Shown: in pieces, positions 39,746 to 50,200 of the stretch
Position numbering within the stretch: the first letter of the stretch is position 1
How the letters are laid out: each line of letters opens with the position of its first letter
NCBI GenBank assembly: GCA_013398955.1
Contig: VWPU01012103.1
Coordinates: forward strand, 31,906-95,905
DNA from: Callaeas wilsoni
Taxonomy: Eukaryota; Chordata; Aves; Passeriformes; Callaeidae
Reading direction: 5' to 3'
DNA length: 64,000 bases
Translations under genes and position numbers: made by a program
Notes under the pieces: generated by a model
What the model saw: the letters and a program-made list of their open reading frames with translations, nothing else
Database searches by the model: none
What the model was told of the DNA's origin: nothing

Positions 39746-39897
39746 TGGTTACCTCAATAAATTGGTTGGAGCATGGTGCTAATAACACCAAGGCTGGAGG
39801 TTCAATCCCCGTATGGGCCATTTACTTAGGAGTTGGACCCAATGATTCTTGTGGATTCCTGTGGGTTCCCTTCCAACTCAGAACATTCTATGAAATT
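39746..39897 (+). mobile_element. tRNA-Ile-derived SINE with CR1-like 3' tail (TguSINE1-type)
   Basis: The 5' half copies a tRNA-Ile(AAT): TTGGAGCATGGTGCTAATAA carries the anticodon AAT at 39781-39783, followed by the B box GGTTCAATCCC at 39799-39809 and the acceptor-arm remnant GTATGGGCCA. The 3' half (GAGTTGGACCCAATGATTC, then GGGTTCCCTTCCAACTC and ATTCTATGAAATTA) resembles a CR1 3' end. That is how such SINEs recruit the CR1 reverse transcriptase. Structure and length of about 150 bases agree with TguSINE1 of songbirds as I remember it. The A box region is disrupted by about 4 extra bases (CTCAATAAATTGG), so a Pol III promoter is unlikely to work. This is not a functional tRNA gene. Confidence 0.88.
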
Positions 39898-42800
39898 ACC
39901 ATGTGTTAGAAAAAACTTTGGTTTATTAACAATTTAGCAATGAAATAGAGAATATGTTTCCCTCCAAGCAGGTTTGGAAGGGATCATTTCCTAAGACTAC
40001 TAGACTTATAAATAACATTATGGAGAGACTTTTATAACATTGACCCCTGCATTTTGGACTGCAGGAATGCCTTGATCTCCAAATTTAACTATGCGTAGAG
40101 CCAGAAGGTAAAATTGAAAGAGCAAAGAAGGATGTGGTACACAAACTTCCTGTGTTCAGTATCTGTAGCAGCTTTTTCCCTCTGAATCTGATTTTGCCAT
40201 GAAGAAATTTAAGTGCTGGAAATATTGGCCCACTATTTCAATGGAGATTTTTAAAAATCATGTATCTATTTAAAAACTGGGTTTTTTAAATCAAAAAACA
40301 AGGAAAAAGATTTACTCAGGGTGGAAAGAATTTAGTTTGTTTAAACTGGTTTGGTAAAATGCTTCAAAAGATATCAATGAGGGGGGAAAAATCTGAAAAC
40401 ATTCCCTTTTACTGTTCCTACAGTTTTATCTTTTTTTGATGACCAAAGTCCATCTTTATGACATTCATTAGCATTGAAGGCATTTTGCAGACCATTCAGA
40501 ATTGTGCATCTGAATCCTGTGGCAAAGCAAGAACAGAATTTTAATTTCTGAATGAAAAAACATTCCTGAATAACCATGTTTCCATTGTTTCTAATATCAA
40601 ACAGAAAAAAAAAAAGTAAATTGGTTTTGGATTAGAAACAAATATCCAGTTAAATCAAGAGAAAAATTTTAATAGTAAGCAATATGTTTGTTTATCTAAA
40701 ATAGATCATTTTGAGCTTTTAGCTTCCATTTTTTTTAATGTAGCAAAAGATAAATTAATTGCATTTTTTAACTGAAATGTTAAAGTAATTTCAGAAAGTC
40801 TTAGATTAGTTTTCAGAAAGGCCTTTTAAAAGTTTTAAGTGACACAATTTTGCAACTGACAAGAAATTTTTAAATATTTCAACTCTAAAGGAAGAAAACA
40901 AAAAGGAATATTTACAACAGCTCTCCAGAATGAAAGTCTAATTTGTTGTTGTTATTCTAAAAATGATCACATGTTATGTTTTCAAGGGACTTGTGCTTTA
41001 CTAAATTCTAACAGAATTCTTGTAATGATTTTGTTCAACAGCATAGAAACAGTGGTGGATCTCATCTAAGATTTATCAAATGAGATGAGATGCTCATGAT
41101 CTGCTGTGGATTGACCTCTGAATTTGCTTATTATGGTTTTCTACCAATTTACACACTGCAACTGCACTGCAAACTGCATCTCTTGAATGACTCTCTGATT
41201 AAGAAGAGAAAGTAAATGTAGGTCTTGGCTGTGTGTTAATCTCCAGGTTGAGCCAACTGTACCTACAGGACCATTCCCACAATTATTGCCCACAGGTGAT
41301 GCTACCACTCTCCTCGCCTCAGGTTACAAAAACCTCCACAGTCACGGTGTGATCAGACTGGTGGGGTGAGCCAGGCTGAGGGTCTAAGTATACTTGAAGT
41401 GGATTGCTGGAATTATGTGACCACTCTAGATTTAATTGCCTGTGCAAGATCTCTGTTATCACTTAAGACTCTTAGGCTAATATCTGAGTTTCCCACAGTG
41501 GAACTGAGGGGCACATTCAAAAATCCAAGTGCCAGTCCACTGGGAGGTGGGCTGCATTGGAACTTGTCACAAACACACACACACATGCACACATGACTGT
41601 GACTGCCATTTCCCAGCCGACGCCGATAACTTGTTGTGTACTTCTCTCCCACACTGCTCTCCTACTGGTGCCTGTGTCTGATTTACTGCCAGCAAGGCAG
41701 AAGGTGAGAGACATTCACATTGGCAGGCCCCAATCCTCGCTGCAGTCTGCTGGTATCAAGCTATTTGCAGCCGCCTCTGCCTTGCTCACTTCCAGTTCAA
41801 TGGTGCCAACCTATTTTATAACATCTCTCATCTGAGAACAAATCATTTCAATTTATGCACTGTTTTGGGTCATGGGAGAAGCCTCAAATCAAACCTCATC
41901 AATGGAGATGGTAGTTTTCTTTCTCCAGTGACAGGAGACCTCACCGTCTAAGGTCTCAACTGAACACATCTCAGGTATTTGACTTAGTTGGGTGCTATGG
42001 CAGTCATGTACCAAATTTTCAACTTCTGCTGAGAATTCCAAATATTTTTTTAGAAGGAGAACAGAAAAAGACGTTTCTGCTAAAGGAAATTGCATGCCTC
42101 CTCCTTCCTACCACACTTTTAAAATCTCATGTCTTTGTACATAAATTCTGACAAGAGAGTATCTGTTACAATTTTGTGCTTTAGTCAGAAAATCAGTCTC
42201 TAATATTACCCAAACCACTTCACGTTAATCACATGTGTAGAATGTTGCACATTTATTCATTCACTTTTTTTATTGTATCTTTTTTGAACCCCTGGAAAAT
42301 ATACTAAAGCCATTCTATGACAGCACAGTGAGATATATAGTTTGTGCAGCCTCATTTTTCAATCAATGAGAATTAAGACTAGAACTCTCAACCTGTTTAA
42401 AATGCATAGAAATTGTGAATACCTTGTTTCTAGGCTGATGCTGCACTTTAATGTCCATGCAACATATATTCAACAAAGTGTTTTAGTTCTCATATCAAAT
42501 TATCTGGATGAGTTTGAGGCTCAATTGCCCTTGTGTCATAAGACAAACACAAGACTATTTTTCACAGCTCTCTAAAAAAGACTCTATGTGAATAGTAAAT
42601 CAGATGCACAAAGACAATGAACTACAGAATTTATGAGAAATTTTAAAATTCAAAAATTAATTACATCTTAGACCTTTTAATGTTGAGAAAGGGCTATTAG
42701 TGCCATAAAGGAATGGAAAAATTATTTAACTTGCACTGGTAGAATGAATTTTTGTGTTCAGAATTCCTTTATTTCTCTACAAAATTATAGCACACTATTT

Positions 42801-44239
42801 TCAGCTAATAGAGTAGCCCAGTGTTTCAGCATATACTAAAATGGCACCCATAGATTATCAGTAATTTTATATTAATACTTTTGCATTCCCAAATCTCTTG
42901 ATGCTTACAGTTTTTAAGCATCTCTATTTGCTAGAAAGATCTGGAACCATGTTTTCAGTTTTGTTTTACCTTTTTTTTATATGAATTTGTTTCTGAAATA
43001 GCTTCATGATATTGGAGTGATATTTGTACTGAAATACATATTCTACAATTTGTGGACATAAATGCTAGTAGAATTTCATTTAAATAACTATTGTTATTTT
43101 ATTGCACAGAGTAGACTCTATTTCTTTCACCTTCTATGAAAACAGAAAATGTTCAGTTAGTATCTGACAACGGTAACAAAAGATTTATTAATTTTGAAGT
43201 CAAAATTATTTAAAATAAATAGCTCAAGTCAAATTGTCAGTTAGTCCAAATTTTCAAAGCTCCGCTGACTGCAAGAAGATCACCTGACCTCTACTACCTA
43301 TGACTCCTTCAGTAAACACACTTTTTAAATGTGTACATTTAAAATGTACATACATAGTACAGAGATGTAGCACAGGGCAATATTTAGGTGCTTAACTTTC
43401 CTCCCAGTTTTCAGAATGACATTAATGTGAGTCAAGCTTATATTAAACTGAGCTAGCAAATGGCTTCTTGTCTTGACTTCTTGTATTGTTAAGGGCTCAA
43501 TCTGGTGGGACGTGGCACTGTTTCAAACCAATCTTGCCTAACTATTATCCAGTTGGTACACTGACATTGGTTGGCCTTGACATTTTCACCAGTGAGAAGG
43601 CTTTCAGAGCACACTTTGAATTTCTAAAATTATTTCTTAGAAGGTAATACAAATTAACTATTTTGTCTTTCATGCAATCTAAGGCCTTTGTGTGAAGCAA
43701 TTTTCTTGACATAAAAGAAAAATAGGAAGAAAGAGGAAATTCCATTTGAATTGCTGGTAATGACACAATATGCTTTCTGGTTCCTTCAGGGGATTGATAA
43801 GACTACTTCAGAAGAACAGAAAATTTGTCAGACTAACCAACCATCTTCTCAGTATCCATATTATATCTGATAGTAGACAAAAACAGATCCTTAGGAAAGA
43901 ATATTCAAACATTGCAAGGAGTACAGTGAATGTCTTCCAGAATTTTCTGCCAGCCTCCAGCAAATTCAGGACTTAGGAATTTCTTCAGCTAGAGAGAAAA
44001 TATTCTTCATCTCATGAGAACATAATGTTGCAACCTGGCTCTGAGGCAGGGTAAGTGACATTCCTGTTAATAAATCCCTTGAGATGAATTAGAGTGAAAT
44101 GACACTGAATGGCTGGTATGTATATGTGAGGCAGATTTATTTTAAAACTCCTTAACTGCAACAGAAAAGAGATACATGGCCATTTTGATTCTTTTTTATA
44201 AAACTGTAAAAAAACATAAAGAAAATTCATAAGAACATT
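39898..44239. other. AT-rich non-coding DNA, no gene seen
   Basis: The segment 41220-41830 is GC-richer, with several CpGs near 41620-41635 and 41735-41775, and carries overlapping frames of 65-92 codons without recognisable features. The rest is AT-rich, including T-rich tracts near 42267 and 42970. A short CA repeat is listed separately. Confidence 0.6.
41572..41593. repeat. Short (AC)n microsatellite
   Basis: About six AC units, then interrupted ATGCACAC. A minor dinucleotide repeat. Confidence 0.9.
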
Positions 44240-44830
44240 CATGAAAGAGAAGGAACAAAGAATAAATAGTGGAGAGGAAAGATATCACCACCCATGGATA
44301 GGGCAACAAGACTTGATTGTTGCAACTTTGATGTCTGTGGTTGGAGTAATGGTCGGAGTCTTCATCCATTGCGGATGGGGTCCAAAACAGATGCTCCTCA
44401 GGTTAGATACATTCCAGTTAGCATGGAAACACCTAGATTCCCCCCCCACAGAGAGGGAATTCTTCATGTCCAATGGAACACAATGAGGCATGCACAGTTT
44501 TCTGCTGGAGAGTTCCCAGTGAGAGTGATAGGGTGCTTTGGGGTCCTTGGTGATCCATAACTCCCCCTAGGACAAACCCTCCCGCTGTTTGTCCCTGCCT
44601 CCCATAGTAGCACAGCTGTGTCGTATGATGACAGGGGGGAGTTGGCATCACCAAAAATGTAAGATCTGCTTTTTACTAGCCATTCCCCTCAGCTGGTTTG
44701 AAAGACATCGTGTTTCCAAATATCGTGGTTACAATCAACCGCAGAGCAACCTAGATCGACAGTGGTTAGGCTGCCACAGAAAATTTTGTTTTCTGAGGAC
44801 CTTGGTTTTGAGCATATAAGAGGTTTTTGC
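44240..44830. other. GC-richer block of unknown origin with overlapping open frames
   Basis: About 600 bases stand out by higher G+C and CpG content, an eight-base C run near 44439-44446, and overlapping frames of 81 and 88 codons on the + strand (44241-44486 and 44294-44560) and 73 codons on the minus strand. None resembles a protein that I know. The + strand ends with a TATA-like word (GCATATAAGAGG, 44812-44823), an arrangement seen in LTRs. I see no TG...CA ends, primer-binding site or polypurine tract, so an LTR remnant is only a possibility. A processed pseudogene fragment or a conserved element are alternatives. Confidence 0.3.
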
Positions 44831-45839
44831 ATCCACACAACCTATAGCAAGAAATTTAAATATTAACTACATTGTGTATGAACGACTAGGTATCACATTT
44901 TGTTTAGCAGGTCACCCTATTTTGGAAGGTCACATCACTGCAAGCAACTCTATTACAACATTCTTCTAGTTCCCTAGGCAGAGCAGCCTTCATCTATTTG
45001 ATCCTTTCTCCCATGGAAACCACTCTGTGAGTTTGGTTTCTTTGGTAATCTTCCACTGATCCCTCTCCATTTCTTCCATATTCCTCATATATGGGGGATC
45101 AGAACTATTCAGTGTGCAAGATATGGGAAAAACTCCATGTTTATGCAATTAGTGATATTTTATGCTATGTTCCTTACTCCTTTCCCAGTAGTTCCTAACA
45201 ATTTTCTTTTTCTCACTACTCCTGAACATTGAGCTAACATTTTTATAGAACAGTCTAATTCTAAAGTTCATGAGGTATGCAGAATTTATGATTGTTTATT
45301 CTCATGTTCATCAACTTAAACCTGTCTACATTGAATTTTATTTACAGTTTCCTGTTTACCTTCTATTACTTCTATGCTGATACCAGTGACATTTCTTTAT
45401 GGAGTCTAGTTAATTGCCTCAGCTGTTCAAGGTAGAAATGCAGTTGCTGAGGAGAAAGCCTAAAATGAAGACTGCTATAAAATAAAGTTGACATCTCATA
45501 AACTTGTTTGATTTTATTAAATAAAAATAGAGAATATATACACATATCTGACCTGTTGATTATTTTACTATTCCTCTGGCCTCCTGCTTCTATTTCTTTT
45601 CAATATCCAGAAATATCATGAGTACAAAATAAAGATATAAAAGTGATGTTTCATGTTTCAAATGAATATAAGATTGGGAAACAGGTGTTCTTCATAACAC
45701 TACCAGTCTTGGACAGTATCTTGGACATTAACTAATTCTACATTTTCATAGATTTGCTAAGAAGTTACATCTGGGTTAATTTTTCCTGTGTGTGACATCT
45801 CATTTCTCTGGCTCAGAGCTTCTGTGTAGAGATTATCAA
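44831..45839. other. AT-rich non-coding DNA, nothing seen
   Basis: Mixed AT-rich sequence with pyrimidine-rich words near 45050-45090. No gene, repeat family or notable motif recognised. Confidence 0.65.
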
Positions 45840-46075
45840 ATGTCAAATGCAAATGTAAAATGGATCCACGCTGTACAAAATAGTCTTTTACAGATATTGA
45901 GCTGACTATTCCCTTTAAATGTTAATGAAACTGTTGTAATTACTGAAATACCAAACCAGCCTAAGAGCCGGAGATCACAGCTGTAGCCCGTTGCTCATAA
46001 ATTACTGGCACAGGCGCTGTCTTGGCAGAAAGAGTTGTACACGAACTTGTTCACCATGCCTCCTTTTAAAGTAAG
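45840..46075. promoter_or_regulatory. Candidate enhancer or conserved element with POU octamer
   Basis: A perfect octamer ATGCAAAT lies at 45847-45854, the consensus site of POU/OCT factors. It is followed within 120 bases by AT-rich homeodomain-like words (GTTAATGAAAC, GTAATTAC). From 45966 there is a CpG-retaining stretch (GAGCCGGAG, AGCCCGTTG, AGGCGCTGTC, ACACGAAC) that includes a TTGGCA NFI half-site. At 46056 an ATG in a fair context is followed 15 bases later by AAAGTAAGG, a splice-donor-like word, so a tiny first coding exon cannot be excluded. The element lies 0.6-1.2 kb 5' of the candidate promoter block. No conservation data are available here. Confidence 0.3.
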
Positions 46076-46481
46076 GTATGGAGACAGAGTCCAAAAAGCA
46101 CAGTCAGAAAATTGAGGGACCTTTTTGTTCTACTAAAGAAGTATAAATCTTGCCCCCAACCAGGCTGCCCATCTTCCTGTCCGTGTGTCTCTCTCCCTCC
46201 TTTTTTTCACAAAGACATAGGATCTCCACTGTAACTTAAAAACTATTGAACATACAGTAAAATAAAGCAAGCCTCTCTAAAACTTTTTTTAAATAAAAAT
46301 ACACATTATATTCTAATCGAAAAGTTTTAGCTATGCTTGCTTTTTCTCTGTTTTTCTTTTTTGTTTTAAACAGGAAAACTAACTATGTACAAAAGTAGAC
46401 AGGCAGGATGGGAGGAAAGTGAGTTGAATAATGGGGGAAAGGGTGACACTGCTGCATTTATTTTCTGTGATATTTTTTCAG

Positions 46482-46536
46482 CCAGCAAGCCTGTAGCACA
46501 GATGCAGTGAAAAGGAAAATAGACTACTTGAATGGG
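46482..46536 (+). other. Candidate 55-bp internal exon
   Basis: A T-rich tract ending in TATTTTTTCAG (acceptor AG at 46480-46481) precedes 55 bases, followed by GGGGTAAGTAACC, whose GTAAGT at 46537-46542 is a near-perfect splice donor. One frame is open throughout and reads QQACSTDAVKRKIDYLNG after a single leading base; the others contain stops. At 55 bases (18 codons plus 1) the exon would change phase, or it could be non-coding 5' UTR. I do not recognise the peptide. It sits about 200 bases upstream of a TATA-bearing CpG-rich block, so it could be an alternative upstream exon. Cryptic pairs of this quality do occur by chance in a window of this size. Confidence 0.27.
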
Positions 46537-46669
46537 GTAAGTAACCTCAAGACAAAAAATGTCTAAGGGCTATGCAAGCATAACTAGGCAGTAAAGAACC
46601 AGTGATATCTATACTAAAGAAGGCTGTTGACACCTTGATTCTTTGATCTGTGAACTGTGTGACAGGCTT

Positions 46670-47223
46670 GCAAACGGATAGTTTATTATCTGGGAGGTGA
46701 ATAGCAAAGTCCTACAGCGTTTCACAGGGTTAATATGTATAAAACAGCCATTTAGATGTGCACCAGGAACAGAGCGTGGGAGGAGTTTGCTTCAGCATGC
46801 AAGGAAGTTGTACGTGCGCCTGTGCCTATATGTATGTCGACGCATATGTGCTTGTGTGGAGCACTGCGCGGTACCCAGCTGGTCACATCTGCTGCAACTG
46901 GAAAGATCCACACCGAAGCTGACCATGGAATTGCCAAATCCTTTTAATTCACCTTCCGATGACACTGAAGGTGGCCTAAGCCCGATCGGGACCTTATTCT
47001 TATTTTCACGGAGGATAGCTATCGTTTCACTCTATTTAAATTCAGGAATAAGCATCTCATGACGCCATGCTCCACTGCATCGGAACTGTATGAGCAAGGC
47101 GGTTCTTGCACAGAGAGGGAGAGACGGAGAGAGGGAGAGACTTCCCAGGCTGAGAAGAAAAAGAGACATTTTCTGGTTTTTGTCTGTGGGTTGATTTTTT
47201 TTAAAGAAATCTGCAGCTCAAAG
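46670..47223 (+). promoter_or_regulatory. Candidate promoter and 5' UTR: TATA box in a CpG-rich block
   Basis: I counted about 19 CpGs in the 460 bases from 46670 to 47130, against long CpG-free stretches elsewhere. Examples are TACGTGCGCC, GTCGACGC, GCGCGGTACC, CCCGATCGGG and GACGCC. A canonical TATAAAA lies at 46738-46744, and about 25-30 bases downstream is a plausible start region near 46768-46775. A GA-rich tract (GAGAGGGAGAGACGGAGAGA) at 47112-47131 and TTTTTTTT-containing sequence follow, then a possible weak donor AAG/GTATTG at 47221-47229. These traits fit a first exon with 5' UTR. A 121-codon frame crosses the block (46697-47062) but shows no recognisable protein. The gene, if any, is unidentified. 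Confidence 0.35.
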
Positions 47224-50200
47224 GTATTGAAGTAATATTTCTATAAGCCTTGTCTCAACAGCAGTAAATTTATCTGTATCAACAGAAGAGCCAGATAATT
47301 TTGCTGTTGTTCTTACAGGGATCTGTTGTTTCATGGATCACATAGGAAATTCCGAAGAGCAATCTTTGTGTTACCTGACATTATATGAGCTTAGTCATTC
47401 AAGGCAAATAACTCGTCTTTGAAAGGAGCTTGCATCTCACCTAAGCTTGTTTAAGGGGCAGTCTTTCCTTAGGTGCAGACACCTGATTTTTTTGTTTCAG
47501 TGATTTTTGAAAGTATGTTTAGCATGCAATCTGCTATTGATGTGTGGTTACTTTTTCTGTTTTGGTTTTGGTTTTTTTAAGAGGTGTCTTTTAGTTGCAG
47601 ACAAGTAAATGTGAAATTTCAGGGCAGTAATTTATTGATTTTGGAATAGCAAAGTCCTTTGAAAGCATATTGGTATGTGATGAGTACAGACAGGCTACCT
47701 GGATTTTTTCATCATCTTTACTCCACATCCATGTAACTGTGGAACTGTCAAAAGACAGTCATAGAAATATTCGTAAATAAAAGTGACAAGAATGTTGCTC
47801 AGATAAATGAAAATTAGCATTATAAAGCATTAAGGACTTGTTTTTTTTCAGATTATATTCTGTAGCAAAAAATAAAGAGTTAATTGACGTGAACAGTTAC
47901 AACTGGATACAAATATGTTTTGTAAGGAAAAATACATTTACAATGGAAGTCAGGGGAAAAAAGAACTTATACCTTGGGTGTATGAAAATAAAACTATGAA
48001 ATACTCCAACTTACATTATTGAAACTCGTTTAATGATTAAAAACTGAAATGAGAAAAAAAGTAGAACAATGACTTTGCTTGCCTGATATGGTAATTGGAT
48101 AATAAGATATATTCTACTGCAAATCAATTTCCTCATTCCAGTTTAGAAGTACAATATAGCTCTGGCAAAGTAGCATCTTTACGGTCCTATGGATTGACAT
48201 CACAAAGCCCTAGTCTTCTTTTGAAATCTATGGAACTGTGATAAATCTTCATGGCTCTGTATTCTAAAAGGAAAAAGAATTAAAGAAAGATTTTCAAGAG
48301 TGGCATATTACCTCCTCTATACTATTTGGAGATGAAAGGATTGCATTATGGTAGACTAGCAGTTATCAGTTTTTCAAGAGATAAGTAATTAAATAGAATT
48401 TATAGCAATGGGGAAATATTGTTACAGTATAAAGATTTAAACAATGAAAAACTTTTTAAACCACTAGAGCTTAAAGATGGAATTATAGCCTATGAGTATA
48501 GAATGCATTGAAAGTCTTCCTTTAGGATGTGTGGTTTTTTTAATTGTGTCCTTTATTAACAGACTAAACCATAGAAAAATGACCATCCTAATAGACCTAT
48601 CCTTGTTTCTTGATGAATAATGTCAAATGAGTTATAAAGGACAGCAACCGTTATGCACAGACGCATATTGAGATTTATCTGAGTTGCCGTTCTCTAAGGA
48701 GGGGGTCTGTGATTATTACCGCTTTTCTTACAGCTCCAGGAGTCTTTATTTGTAATCTTACCTGGAAAATTTTGGAAAGGTGTTCTTTGGGAGCTACAGA
48801 AGAAAGGAAGCCCCAACTGAGGACAGAGGGTTTTTGATGCAAAACAGTAGATGTGCTTTGGGTTGCAGGGACAGGTGGAAGAAAATCTGTATTGTTTCTC
48901 TGATAAAACGGCCAGGGCTGGTCAAGGGTTCTCACTTGCTTATTCTCTTGTTTTTCAAGTTGCCTGGGAAATATTTTGCAATGCAGGCTTTTGGGATCAT
49001 TCTACAAGGTGACAGAAACTACCTGACTTTTTTGGATGTGACTGTCGATCCTGATTGTGTCATCTGGCAATGAGTTGCCCCACACATTTGATTTCCAAGA
49101 TGCAGTTCAGCAATGTATAAGGTCTTCAGGTGTGCTTGGACCTCTAGGCTGAACACAATTTTCTTTCTCCAGGTTTATTAGAGGTAAAAATTCACAGTGA
49201 GGAAATAGGTTCATCATCGCTATAAATATTTTAAATCTAGCCTTTCTTCATATTCTATTCTTGTTTGGCTTAGTAAAAGGCTGTGTTTAATATGTTCTCA
49301 GCAGACAAAATTTTACTAAATGCTTTAATTAAACTACTGAGATGGGATTTTTTTTTCTTTGGTTTATTTTGTTGTGTTTGTTTTCAGAATTCATAACTTA
49401 GCCTGATTCCTCTCATTGGGCACAAAGAGTGGATGCCTGGATCTATCACCTTCCCTTATTTATTGGTGTATCTAGGGCTAAAATTTCAAGCAGAGACAAT
49501 GAGTTGGTCACAGTAACCTCAAATCTTTTTCCATAGCAGAATACACTGGCTCTACTTCCATGGGATACATTATACCCTCAGTAGTAGGCTAAAGTTAATC
49601 CAAGTATGACAGGGCTCAATAAAGCTGCAACAATGATGTATGAAAAATTCCTTTTATAAAATCATTGAAAGTTGAATTTTTTATGAGGTTGTCTTGCTCC
49701 CCTAGAAAAATAAACTAACAAATATGAAGCAGAATTTAATTACCACATGTAAATATGTATGGAGGTTTAATGATTGCAATGCATTGATTATACTAAGTTT
49801 AGTTTAACAGTCGATTATTAATATCCCTTATAAAGAAACTTGAAATTTAAAGTACATGGCATTAAGAACACAGTTGTCAAAGATTCAACTACAGTAATTT
49901 TAAGGTATTCTAACTAGTTGTATAAACTTGCTGCCTCTTTCAGATCCAGGCTTGCAAATAGAGGATCACATAACAAATCATCCTCTCACACAAGGTTGTG
50001 CTTCACTGTTTTTTTCTTCCTAAACTGGTGACATCAGCCTCAGAAAAAGAGATTTACAGGGAGTTCAAAGGATTCCAAATAGGCATGAAAAAAATGTCTG
50101 AAGAGAGTTCAAGGTTTCTGTCAGGCCATGGAAATGAACAGATATTCCTTGATCTAAAAGCAAAGCCCAAACCATCCTCATACACTTACTATTAATGCTC

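Noticed and set aside
39746..39820. Apparent tRNA-Ile gene with AAT anticodon
   Set aside because: The tRNA-like part has extra bases in the A box region and no proper paired acceptor stem, and it runs straight into a CR1-like tail. It is the head of a SINE, not a tRNA gene.
46697..47062. 121-codon frame across the CpG-rich block
   Set aside because: It begins with GTG rather than ATG and its translation resembles no known protein. The block is better explained as promoter or 5' UTR.
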